Assembly (NCBI GenBank): GCA_033060915.1
Contig: CM065378.1
Location: 7,499,501-7,563,500 of the forward strand
Length of the DNA: 64,000 nucleotides
Reading direction: 5' to 3'
DNA from: Euryodendron excelsum
Lineage: Eukaryota; Streptophyta; Magnoliopsida; Ericales; Pentaphylacaceae
Below, piece by piece: positions 11,870 through 21,885 of this stretch. A program made the translations under genes and the position numbers. The notes beneath the pieces are model-generated. The model was not told where the DNA came from. It saw only the letters and a program-made list of their open reading frames with translations, and ran no database searches. Every line of letters starts with the position of its first letter. The first letter of the stretch is position 1.

Positions 11870-12690
11870 CTCAAGGCAATGACCCATATATCATCAAAGT
11901 TCACCTTCATCTCCACATGCAAGTTGCGAGCAACTCCGAGGGCAAAAAAACCATTAATGCAAAAGACATTTCTTAGTCTCAAGGCCAAAAACCAAATGAC
12001 CCATACATTCCTTAGTGTATAAGCATCATGCGGACATGCTAATGGGGCTTACACTATTTTTTTTTTCCAGAAAATTTTGGGGAAAGTAGAACCAGTTTCT
12101 GATGTGAAGAGATTTTGAATCGATTTACCCAGATTATTGTTTTGATGCACTCCCAATTATTATTCTTATAAAGTATTCAATTCATTCAACACCTCTGTTA
12201 GCAAAAATTAACAAAGCAAATTTTTTATGTTGGATCGAACAGTCATCGCAGAAAAATGATGTAGAGTCAAACTTCTATTTTCATAGCAATGCATGTCGCA
12301 ACCTTTTAGAATCTGAAGAAATCAGTATACCTTTCAGTAGCACAATGAATTAAAGCATGTCCTTAAAACATAGCCAGAATTCAAGGAAAGCTCATGCACA
12401 ATAATCATATTAAATGAAATGACCCATATATCATCAAACAAATCCATATCACTAATCAAGTTGCGAGCAACTCCGAGGGCAAAAAAACCATTAATGCAAA
12501 AGATATTTCTTAGTCTCAAGGCAAAAAACCAAATGACCCATACATTCCTTAGTGTATGAGCATCATGCGGACATGCTAATGCAAAAGATTCAGAAAAAAA
12601 ATGGGGCTTACACTATTTTTTTTTTTTCCAGAAAATTTTGGGGAAAGTAGTACCAGTTTATGATGTGAAGAGGTTTTGAATCGATTTGCC
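11870..12690. repeat. Local direct duplication, two ~250-bp copies ~540 bp apart
   Basis: Copy A (about 11878-12130) and copy B (about 12418-12690) share GACCCATATATCATCAAA, then TTGCGAGCAACTCCGAGGGC, then TTAGTCTCAAGGC, a poly-T stretch and GATGTGAAGAG. The offsets are 540 bp at the left and about 561 bp at the right. A third partial copy (TCTCAAGGCAAAAAACCAAA) lies at about 11409-11500. No coding content. Confidence 0.75.
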
Positions 12691-12839
12691 CAGAGCAATT
12701 AACAAAGCAAAAATTAACAGATCCAAAATTCATTCAACAGCTCTGTTAGCAAACCCAAATCATATTAGACCCAAATAGCCAGAATTCAAGCAACACCTCT
12801 GTTAGCAAACCCAAATCATAATAAACCCAAATAGCAAAC

Positions 12840-13130
12840 AGAAGGGTGAGAAACAAAACCAGAGAGCCATTGCCGGGTGTGGCGAACGCAGGAAAAAAAG
12901 AGACGGAAACAAAACCAGGAAAAAAAAAAAAGCAGGGCTTGCTGAAAAATACAGAAATCAGTGTTTTAAACTCACCGGAGTGGCTTGGTGTGGCGAACGC
13001 AGCAGCTTGGTTGCTGGTGGCTATGGCAGCAGGAGAGAGAGAGAAGAGAGAGAGAGGGGCTGGGGGGAGTCCTTTGGAAAATTTGAAACTGAAGCGTCTT
13101 TGCGTCCTTGGACAATGAGGCGTGTGGCAT
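12840..13130. repeat. Leader-like block, copy 2 of a direct duplication
   Basis: Second copy of the block at 11008-11260, with GTGAGAAACAAAACCAGAGA at 12846. It again ends in a (GA)-rich tract near 13030-13060. Read on the minus strand it is CT-rich and leader-like, but no gene that it could serve is visible immediately to its left, where the 11.87-12.69 kb duplication lies. Confidence 0.6.
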
Positions 13131-14043
13131 TTGGGCGGGATTCTGAAACAGACCCAAAAATGATCCAAGCCATAGGATCAAATTGAAAATAAACCTCATC
13201 CGTTGGATTGAATTGTATCTCTTGGACATTTTTAAAATCTGATCTGTTTTATTAGATAGATATTTTTTAAAATTAACTTAAAATTATAGGACCGAACTAC
13301 TAAAATTATTTTCAAGTCCGACCCAAAAAATAATTGAATTTAAAAAATTATCCTGACCCAACCATACAAACTTATTCTTAAATTCCACTCTCTTAAAAAA
13401 TGAGGTCCAACGGGTCAATCTCCACCCGAGAGGTTAACAGATTTGACGGGCTAACTCATTTATTTGATTAAAAGAGCTGTTATTGCTATCAAGACTTTGT
13501 CAGGATAAGCGCTTGACTCATTTTATAATTCTAGGGTGTGGGCTGTATGTTTTTTTTTTTTGTTTTTTAAGTACATCAGAAGTACATCAGAAGGTCAAAA
13601 CTTTATAAAAGGAAGAGTACTCAATCGAACTAATAACGTTAACTATTGGGTTGCCACCACCAATAACCCCTCTCTCATTAGGCGTGGCGTTTTTGTCGAG
13701 TGCGCGACTTTAAATGCACATACTGTCAATTTGATTTGCTAACAAATATTACGTCTTGCTTTCTCTCTCCTTTGTGTCTATCTAAAATTATCACAAAATA
13801 ACTGTTGATTATTGTAGATTTGCTGATGGATGATGGAGGGTTGGTCCGAAACACCAAACCCACTTGTCAGATAATAAAAAAAAAAGAAGAAATGTTTGGC
13901 TTATTTTCTACTGGAATGTTGAATACAGAGGTTAGTACCTCTTATCTTGGTATGATTGTTTTTCTTTTGCCTAGACTTTTTGATTTGTTCATCAGAACGC
14001 TGAAATCCAGCATCAAAATCAAGAATGACTTGCGATTGTAATC
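13131..14043. other. Intergenic, no gene recognised
   Basis: AT-rich sequence with short open frames that resemble nothing I know. No promoter or terminator can be supported. Confidence 0.4.
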
Positions 14044-14102
14044 GTGCAATCCAGATTGCAAATTGCTAGGGGAGTAGCAATTTCTAGTAGATCTGGATGC
14101 AC
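14044..14102. repeat. 59-nt imperfect stem-loop
   Basis: GTGC pairs with GCAC, ATCCAGAT with ATCTGGAT and AAATTGCTA with TAGCAATTT around a GGGGAG loop, with an asymmetric internal bulge. All three stem blocks are perfectly complementary. It could be a MITE relic or a transcribed hairpin. There is no evidence of expression in the sequence. Confidence 0.6.
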
Positions 14103-14454
14103 TCGTATCTCAAGCAGGGAAGGACCTAGGCATAGACAGTCAGGTCATCCCATCTTACTTTGAAAAAATTCTGTTTAAGTGTTTTAAATTTGAAGTATTT
14201 ATGATAAAAATAATATATTTACTATTTATTCTCTCAAAATTTTAAAAATTTTATTTGATCTTTTAAACTTTAAAATTCAACTCCTTCAACAAAATTCTTA
14301 GTTCTATCCAACCTTCTATCCATGGGGTTCCAACTCTGTCACTTTGTTACTTGGAATTGGAAAAAGTTCTATGATAGGGGGAGGGAAGACTGAGAAAAAA
14401 GAGAAAAAATAAAGAAAAAAAATGAATAGATGTTCTTTCCTTTGGTGTCCAAAT

Positions 14455-15575
14455 TATTTTTATTCTCTCTTTTTTCCTTTGCTCTGGATTTGTTTATTCT
14501 CTCCTTCTTCTGTATATATGAGTTGGCACTCCTTAAATTTCATGTGCGCGAGCGCCCAAGCGCAGGCTTGGTAACATCATTGCTCATTTGGCTTTTTTGC
14601 ATTGGTGTGGATTTATCATTTGCTTCTCTATCTGCAACTGCAAGGATATAGGCTCTGAAATAATCGGGTAAGCAATTGGATTTCTATTTGCGTATAGGGA
14701 AAACAAAGGGTCGGGTTTGGGTTGGATTTGTCTAAACCCTATCTCAATCTTAATAGGAAAATTCTTCTCATACCTGTCTTATACGCGTTACGGGCTGAAG
14801 CCTCCACTTCTATTCCCATTTATTTTAAATTGCTTCGGGTTGCATTAACTCTTATATTTTTTATATTTTATTTTGTACATAGATAATATTCCTTAATCTG
14901 ATATATTTTTGAAAAATAACAATTAATTTACAAAGTAAAAGTAGACCATTAATTCTTCGTTATATAAACTCTTTATATATTAAGTGGTATTTATAGCTCT
15001 GTTTGGTTTGGCTTATAAGTTGGCTTTTTGATTTAATTTTTTTTGTTTATAAGTAAAAAAGTGAATATTTTAAAGCTTTTTTACTTTTTTTTTTTCTTTT
15101 CTACATATTTTATCCTGTTAAAAGCAAAAAATTTAATTATTTTACTTATAAGCTAAAAAAACAAAATAAAAAAAGTTACAAAAAAATCTAACCAAGCACT
15201 GTGTGTTATTGTAATATAATACAAGTATTATAGTCACTTTGATATATACTTAGGTCGAGGTCAGATTTTGTTTTTTCTCTCACATTCTGTCTCATACATA
15301 TTTTGGATCTTATTCTTTCTCCCACAACCCTTATATTAAACTCCCAAACCCTTCTTATTACGCGGCCCGGGGGGACTCACTTTCTCGGGTTGAATCCCAT
15401 ACCTATATGCGTACAGTTTATAAGTAATTATGCCTTCACATGTTTATGTGCGCAATTAATTACATCTTATAACTCCACAAAATGATTCACTTTTACTGCA
15501 TCAGGTATTATATCCAACGGAACCAACACTCAACTGGAATCCTTGTTCACTCGGAGGCCTGGCTCGCAATAGTAA
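14455..15575 (+). repeat. Diverged copy of the sequence upstream of the NLR relic
   Basis: Segments here match 28680-29030 in order and orientation. The first is TGCTCTGGATTTGTTTATTC. The second is GGATTTATCATTTGCTTCTC, followed by an AAGGATA string. The third is CATGTTTATGTGC, and then ATTACATCTT and GCATCAGGT. The right-hand matches lie after a MITE that interrupts the copy. This looks like the 5' flank or leader of a second NLR paralogue whose coding part is not present downstream; an LTR retrotransposon now starts about 290 bp further on. Confidence 0.65.
14997..15203. mobile_element. MITE-like element inside the NLR-leader copy
   Basis: Imperfect inverted ends CTGTTTGGTTTGG and, reversed, TGCTTGGTTAGA flank complementary A/T-rich arms that contain CTTATAAG in both orientations. 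It splits the homology between 14.4-14.7 kb and 15.4-15.56 kb, so it inserted after that duplication. Same family as 11262-11405 and 45530-45754. Confidence 0.5.
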
Positions 15576-15864
15576 ATAAGGTCGGTAACCAAAATTTTTA
15601 CATAATTGTTTATGTGGGCCTATGATTAATTGTTTTAATCATTTTATCAAAAGCATACTTCAGTCATTACTTGGTCTTTCCGGTGCATACGAATCAAGGA
15701 TCAAATTTTCATTTTTCGGTGTGTTGTTTTGATTTGAATAGAAGTCGAAATATTTTAGAAATATTTAAGAAGTGACAAAAACTTTTGAAAATACATAGAA
15801 ATGTTTGGAAATATATATTGAAATGCATATAAATGTGCAAAAGCCTAATAATTGATATATTAAG

Positions 15865-16467
15865 TGTAGGTGGGATTTCTCGGGAAGGCTGGGCCGAGCT
15901 CTCAAACCCAAAGTGGATGAGTCCAAACTTCTTCCTGCAAGACAAATGGATTAGAATGGGTCGACCCTAGGTGGGTCGATCACACTCCGAAGGTTAAGTT
16001 AGCAAACTTAATCGAGAAGGATGAATGAAAGTTGTGTATGTCAGGGGTTAATTCTCCATACCTAGCTCTCGATTCCTCGGGTCTTTATAGAGTCCTTCAG
16101 GGAGTGTCTTTTGTCTCGGCCTATCAGCAGGCTCTCATGGCCTGCTGGTTAGGCATCATCATTGACGCCGCCTGGCTACTTGCAGGGTCTGGCGCACCGT
16201 CGTGGGGGATTCCGGCTGACCAGACGTGCACGTCGACGTTTGTGTGGGCGGCCGCTCGTGCATTTAATGCAAGTCAACTCCGCATTTAATGCTCTAAGAC
16301 CGCTAGCGGTTTGGGCAAACCGTTCGCTGTCTGGGCTACGCTGGGAGGAGATCGGCGGTTTGGGCTGGCCTTTCCTCATAACTGGTTTGGGCCCCAGGCA
16401 GCCCCAACTTTAATTCGAGCAGATTGGGCCTCACCCATTGGGTTGGGCCGGGGGTTATTTCCCCACA
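15865..16467 (-). repeat. 3' LTR of the Tat retrotransposon
   Basis: 603 bp, beginning TGTAGGTGGG and ending TTTCCCCACA on the plus strand. It differs from the other LTR at about 16 positions, counted by eye, 15 of them transitions, with no gaps. It holds a minus-strand TATA-like CTATAAAG at about 16083-16090 and several short palindromes such as GGGTCGACCC and CCGCTAGCGG. Confidence 0.95.
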
Positions 16468-16479
16468 ATTGCCCCCCAG
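16468..16479 (-). other. Polypurine tract of the retrotransposon
   Basis: Read on the minus strand this is CTGGGGGGCAAT, directly before the TG that opens the 3' LTR. A purine-rich run at this place is where plus-strand DNA synthesis is primed in LTR elements. Confidence 0.7.
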
Positions 16480-16661
16480 CCCTTGCGTCGATTCAGCTTC
16501 TGAAACGACCAAGGGTTGTAACGGTCACCCGACCGCACAAACGGCGGGGATTTAAAAAATCTATTGATGAGGCGTTATCGAATCGACGGCCGACGTGACA
16601 CTTCGGCAGAGCGTCATGATTAATGTCGTTTTCCCGCGTATGAACCGATGGCTCTGGCGTG

Positions 16662-16668
16662 TATAAAA
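16662..16668 (+). promoter_or_regulatory. TATA box of the antisense gene
   Basis: TATAAAA, about 180 bp before the ATG of the plus-strand gene inside the retrotransposon. It lies outside the LTR, which suggests the gene has its own promoter. Confidence 0.6.
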
Positions 16669-16840
16669 GAACGTCGCCCTAATTGGTTTTGGGAAAACAC
16701 TTGCTCTTTTTTTTTTACTTCCCTGCCTCTTGAATCACGAGTGCGTCGGCTGTTTCGGCACCCAACACTGTAAGTGTCCTTCGAGCCCGCAACTCTTTCG
16801 CTCTTCATTGTACTTTCTGTGTGTTGACGATTGCCCCCCG

Positions 16841-19065
16841 ATGGCATCCCGTCTTCGTAAAATGTTAGATGGTCCGTCAGCCCTTGCTTCGTTCAAGGCT
16901 AGGTTCGAAATCCCAGACGAGATCGGCTTAGAGCTGGTCGACCCTGATGACTTCCGTATGGGCGAGACCGAAAAGGGAGTGCCATTCCCGGTCATCGCCA
17001 TCGTCGAAGGGGGGCTCAGGTTTCCCCTCCACCCTCTTCTTCATAAGTTCATAGTAAAAAATAATGTGTCACCTTCCCAGTTAGCGTCAAATGTGTATAG
17101 GATTTTCTTTGGTATGCTTGAAATAAATCGGCGACTGGGGGTGAACCTAGGCCTTGCCGAACTGGACTACTGTTACACCCTTTGCAAAGTCGGAGGTAGT
17201 TACAAGGTTTACCTCCGGGTAGTAAAAAAGTCCTTAGAGTTAGTGAAGTATCTGCCTTCCTCAGGGAAGGGCGTTGATGATGTAAGGGTTTGGGTAACTG
17301 GTCCATGGGAGTTCGGCAATGTTCCCGAGAAGGATAGACCGGCGATTCGGTGCCCTAAAAAGCCCGTTCAACTAGGTTTGATGCCGATCTTCTCAGACTG
17401 TGTATCAGTTTAAGTTTCAGTCCGCATCCATACTAACTCTCGAACTTTTTGCAGACACAAGGAAGCGGTCGAAAGCTCGTGATTGGTTGGTTAACTCTGA
17501 CGACCTCAACAAGGTCTTGAACTACGTTGGTGAAGGTCGGCTACGATACATAGCTCGGGCAGCACATATCTTGCTCTCCTATCCGCTGCGATACTCGACT
17601 TTTACTGCCGAGACTGGAGTCCCCCCGAGTGTACTAGCAAGATTAGCGGACGAAGGTGCCGAAGGGGATTTTGAGGAAATCCCTACTAGCATAGCGATCG
17701 AGAGGGCGCGCATCCCTACAGGCATGACAGTTGCGGTTGCTCCACCATCTGTATTGCCTGGCGAAGAACGGCAAGAAGAGTGAACCAAATCACACAGTTC
17801 GACGTCCACTTCGTCACCATACACCGTACCCGACCGCCGAGTTGAGATTCCCACCCGAACGAGTGATTCGAGTCCATCACCCAACGAGATGGATGGCATG
17901 AGTATGAAGGAAAGAATGTTTGCTCTGGCGGGACAGCCGCTGAGGTCAGCCACTCCCACTCCTGCTGAAACTCCCCCAGCCGAGCTGGTGGCAGCACCCG
18001 TGGAGGAGGCCACACCCGTGCAACAGAGGCCGGAGACACGGCAACAAAGAAAGAGGAGGCCCGATGTCACTCCAACTCCAGCGCCCAAGAAGCAGAAAGG
18101 TAAAGCCACGGTGGATGAGGTCGGCGAGACTGTGACCATCACTCCGAACATTCTGGGTCGTCCAATGACGACAGCAGATTCTATGATCGATCAGCCCGAG
18201 GTCGCTTTTGGTGTTTTGAAAAGCGTCCTTCAGAAAAAGGACGTAGCGAAGCTGGGCGAAGCAAGCGACTCAGCCGTCTTCATGGGCGCTTTCCATGATT
18301 CCATACTGGTAAGACAGCTCTGACTTTTCGATGACTACTGTCCTTTTATACACTTGCCCTAACAACGACCTTCTTCGATTTGTGTAGGGCTGCCTAAACT
18401 CCTTGGAGGCGATGACACGCTTCCAAAAGCTTGCCGAGGTTCACCAGCAACTCATTGAAGAGCACGGCCGTCTGAAGCTCGAGTGGATTGAAGCAAATAA
18501 GGAGCGGATTACCTTCAGGAAACAAGCCGAGCAGGCTTCCGCCGAGCTTTTGCTGACGAAGGCCGACTTTGAGAAGAGGGATAGGGATCTTGCCGACCTC
18601 GAGAAAAAGTTTGACGTGCAGTCCGTGGATCTGCACAAGGCCAACGAGGAGGTGGAGACCCTTAAGGCTGAAGTGGCCAAGCTGAAGGTGGAGGAGGAGG
18701 CCATATTGAAGCGGGGTGAAGAGAGGGGAGCCAAGAATTTGGCTCAAGAGATGATGGACCTCAGTCGCACCATTTTCCGACAGGGTTGGAATGGTGCCCT
18801 TATCGTGGCAGAGTTGGATAAGGCCTCCGACGTGTGGGGTCTTTGCCCGGACTACTTCGATACTACCGAGGACGGCGTCGTCTGTCCGAAGAAAGTCCTG
18901 GCCAATGCCCAATATGCACGGGAGCTTAAGTTAAAAGACGCGGCCGAAGCGGCTGCTGCTGAGAAGGAGAGGCTTGAAAGTTTGAAGACCGCAGCTGTAC
19001 CCCCGGAGGATGTGGTAGAGGTCTCGCCGGGGGTAACTGCAGAGCCGGGGGAGAAGTCGGCATAG
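16841..19065 (+). pseudogene. Antisense spliced gene of the Tat element (transposase_28-like, coiled coil)
   Basis: Plus-strand gene opposite to gag-pol. Exon 1 runs from ATG at 16841 to about 17375, exon 2 is 17455-18308 and exon 3 is 18388-19065. The second intron (GTAAGA to GTGTAG, 79 bp) keeps phase 0. The first intron ends TTTTTGCAG with a TACTAAC branch site at 17431; its donor is either GTTTGA at 17376 or GTGTAT at 17400, and both keep frame. Translation would give about 688 residues. The N-terminal ~180 residues resemble the 'putative gypsy-type transposon' (transposase_28) domain. The middle is Pro/Thr-rich with a basic PAPKKQKGK string. Exon 3 is a long coiled coil (Leu/Glu/Lys-rich, near 18400-18730). 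One in-frame TGA at 17781-17783 interrupts exon 2. Such antisense ORFs are known in Tat elements and their function is not established. I chose the ATG at 16841 because the frame upstream has no ATG. Confidence 0.75.
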
Positions 19066-19189
19066 CTTTTCTTTCTCTTTCTCCATTTTTGTAACCGTCA
19101 ATGCCTTTTTAATGAGAAAAACTCGTTTGTTGTTTATTACTGAATCTCCTCTATCTGATTTCGTTGCTTAGACTTAATTTCTTTCTTTA

Positions 19190-19562
19190 GCCTTTTTTGG
19201 CCGGTCTGTGCAATTTGGACAGAATTGACACTTGGCTTTCGTTTTTCTTTGGCCGACCTACCCAAGTTGGACAGGACCAAGTTTTTACACTTGGTTTTTG
19301 TTTTGGCCTTCTTTGGCCGACCTGCCCAACTTGGACAGGACCAAGTTTTTACACTTGGTTTTTGTTTTGGCCTTCTTTGGCCGACCTGCCCAACTTGGAC
19401 AGGACCAAGTTGTTACACTTGGTTTTTGTTTTGGCTTTCTTTGGCCGACCTGCCCAACTTGGACAGGACCAAGTTTTTACACTTGGTTTTTGTTTTGGCT
19501 TTCTTTGGCCGACCTGCCCAACTTGGACAGGACCAAGTTTTTACACTTGGTTTTTGTTTTGG
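19190..19562. repeat. Tandem array, 64-bp unit, five copies plus a degenerate one
   Basis: GGACAGGACCAAG recurs with GACC at 19275, 19339, 19403, 19467 and 19531, exactly 64 bp apart. A degenerate unit precedes it from about 19190. Each unit contains ACTTGG-ACAGGA-CCAAGT, a 6-bp stem with a 6-base loop, and an overlapping CCAAG/CTTGG pair. Because 64 is not a multiple of 3, the same peptide appears in all three frames, so the open frames here are not genes. The array lies between the 3' ends of the antisense gene and pol. Tandem repeats in this region are known for Ogre/Tat elements. Confidence 0.9.
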
Positions 19563-19666
19563 GCAGAATGGTCAGAGTAGGGTCGTTTGAACAATCTTCA
19601 TTTTCATTGACTCTTCAACTGAGCTTTATACATTTCGGGGACTGTTACAGTGTTTGGGGTTTCATA

Positions 19667-21406
19667 TTACTGGTAGAACTTCCTCAAGTTGGTTGCATTC
19701 CAAGGTCGCGGCAACGGTCGCCCTTCTTCAACGGTCTCCAGTCTGTACGCGCCGATGCCGACCTAGGATGTGACCCTGTAGGGGCCTTCCCAATTTGGGC
19801 CGAGCTTCCCATCTGCCGCCTTCTTGGTTGCCCCCAATACTTTTTGTAAAACCAGATCTCCTGAAGCAAAGTTTCTTGGGCGGACCCGCTTGTTGTAAGA
19901 GCGTTTAAGCTGTCGCTGATACTCTGTGAGCCTGATCAAAGCGGTTTCCCTTCTTTCTTCGACAAGATCCAGATCTCTTGCAACCGTTTGGTCATTGACA
20001 CCGATGTCAAAGGCTGCCGACTTGATAGTTGGTAGACCGATCTCCAGGGGGATGACTGCCTCCACCCCGTATGCCAAGGAGAACGATGTTTCTCCTGTGG
20101 ACCTCCTTGGGGTTGTTCGGTAGGACCACAAGACATTGGGTAGCTCTTCTGTCCACTTCCCCTTGGCTTTTTCAAGACGCTTCTTGACTTCGTTCAGCAT
20201 GGTTTTATTTGAAATTTCAGCTTGTCCGTTGCATTGGGGGTAGGCTGGTGTTGAGTAATAGTTCCTGATCCCCAATCCTTCGCAAAAGGATCTGAAGATG
20301 TTACCATCGAACTGGGTGCCATTATCTGATACGATGGCACGGGGCAACCCGAATCTGATGACAATGCTTTTCCATACGAACCTTTTGGCGTCAATTTCCC
20401 TGATGTTTGATAAAGGTTCTGCTTCTACCCATTTGGTAAAGTAATCGGTGGCCATGATGAGAAACCTTTTGTTGCTCGGAGCCCGAGGCAAAGGTCTGAT
20501 AATGTCCAGTCCCCACTGAGCGAAAGGCCACGGACTAGTGATAGAAGCAAGATCTTCGGCTGGCTGGTGGATAATGGGGGAAAACCTTTGACATTTGTCG
20601 CACTTCAGGACGTACTGGGCTGCATCCTTCTGCATGTAAGGCCACCAGTATCCTTGTGAGATGGCTCGGTGTGCGACCGATCTTCCGTCGACATAACTTC
20701 CACATATCCCTTCATGGATTTCGAACAAGACGCTCTGTACTTGGTCCGGATGGACACAGTGCAAATAAGGACCTGTAAAGGAACGTCTGTAAAGTTCCTT
20801 ACCTAGCGACAGCCAATACCTGAGAGATGCATGCTTGATTCGCCGAGCTTCAGCCTTATCGTCTGGTAGCTTGTCTGTGTCAAGGTAAGAAATGATTGGG
20901 TCCATCCATGATGGTCCCAGCTTCTTCGCTGTGAAGGCTTCCTCCTCCTCGCGGAAAATGCTGGGATTGGCAAGAGTTTCCACGTTGATCGTCCTTCTCG
21001 AACCAGATTTCAGATCCGTGGCCAGGGTTGCCAAGGCATCCGCATGTGAGTTGTTATCTCGGCTAATCTGTTGAAGCTTGTAGTTTTTAAATTGGCCGAG
21101 CAGTTCTTTGGCCTTTGCTAAGTATAGCATCATTCTGTCGTTCTTCGCGACGTATTCCCCTGTGATTTGATTTACGACAAGTGAGGAGTCTGAGTATATG
21201 ACGATTTCGGGAATTCGAAGCTCAATGGCTCGACGTATTCCGGCGAGCAAGGCCTCGTATTCTGACTCATTGTTGAAGGCAGTGAATTCCAGCTTGATGG
21301 CTTGCTCGATGGTTAGACCATCTGGTGTAACGAGTACGATGCCCGATGCTGCCCCTCGGTCATTGGAAGCTCCGTCCACGTAGAGTTTCCAATGATCAGA
21401 TTGTTC
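19667..21406 (-). pseudogene. Tat pol, second RNase H and integrase
   Basis: This frame starts with a second RNase H domain, with the motifs YVDGASN, NNESEYEAL, YSDSSLVV and HADALA supplying the acidic residues. This additional RNase H is typical of Tat elements. The integrase follows. It has a zinc-binding HHCC region ending CDKC, then a core with Asp in GLDIIRPLP, Asp in VSDNGTQF and Glu in GQAEISNKT, so the DDE triad is intact. The integrase makes the cuts that insert the element. A TAG at 19763-19765 stops the frame in the C-terminal domain, and the same frame continues to a natural-looking TAA at 19667-19669 with the expected RPWNATNLRKFY ending, so about 31 residues are lost. Confidence 0.85.
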
Positions 21407-21885
21407 TCAAAGATCCAGGGGGATTTCGTGTTGCGGTTGGCCAGTGGCCGGGGTCTCTTCTGCTTCTGGTGTAATTTCGACAGAGAACTCGACAATAAAA
21501 TCTGCGAGAACCTGCCCTTTCACTGCCGATCTAGGTTGGAACTTGATGTCAAACTCCCCTAACTTTACGGTCCATTTTGCAATTCTTCCTGAAAAGTCGG
21601 CTTTCCTTAGGAGGGGTTTGAGCTGGTGGTTGGTGAGGACGTTAATGGTGTGAGATCTGAAGTAATGCACCAACTTTCGGGATGCGACTACCAGTGCGAG
21701 TGTCAGCTTCTCCAGGAGTAGATATCTGCTCTCGGCTCCAAGAAGGGTTTTGCTGACGTAATAGACTGGGAATTGTTGCCGATTTTCTTGCATGAGTAGG
21801 ACCGCGCTGACTGCATGGTCTAACACTGCAAGGTAGAGGAAGAGCTCCTCGTGCTGGACAGGCGTGGAGAGCAGGGGTGGTTTGG
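21407..21885 (-). pseudogene. Tat pol, first RNase H
   Basis: The segment encodes the gypsy RNase H that follows RT: LAVLDHAVSAVL with the first Asp, then SRYLLLEKL with the Glu, then VLTNHQLKPLL. In the last motif many relatives have Asp where this copy has Asn, so the third acidic residue may be missing. The frame is one base out of step with the RT frame. The shift lies at or near an A5 run at 21893-21897, consistent with loss of one A. A TGA at 21407-21409 then separates it from the second RNase H in the same frame. Confidence 0.8.

Noticed and set aside
14430..14651. Open frame with the string DLSFASLS, also present near 28.8 kb
   Set aside because: The two copies share DNA similarity, but the upstream parts fall in different frames, so conservation is not at protein level.
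15865..16600. Open frames inside both LTRs (about 85 codons, nearly identical in each)
   Set aside because: They repeat because the LTRs repeat. LTRs of this type are not known to code, and the frame has no domain.
16735..18734. Several minus-strand open frames opposite the antisense gene
   Set aside because: They are shadows of the plus-strand exons, rich in Ser and Arg, with no motifs, and lie in the untranslated 3' part of the gag-pol transcript.
19197..19849. Three overlapping plus-strand open frames of 121-205 codons with repeated peptides
   Set aside because: They are the same 64-bp tandem repeat read in three frames, an effect of a period not divisible by 3. No start context or conserved domain.
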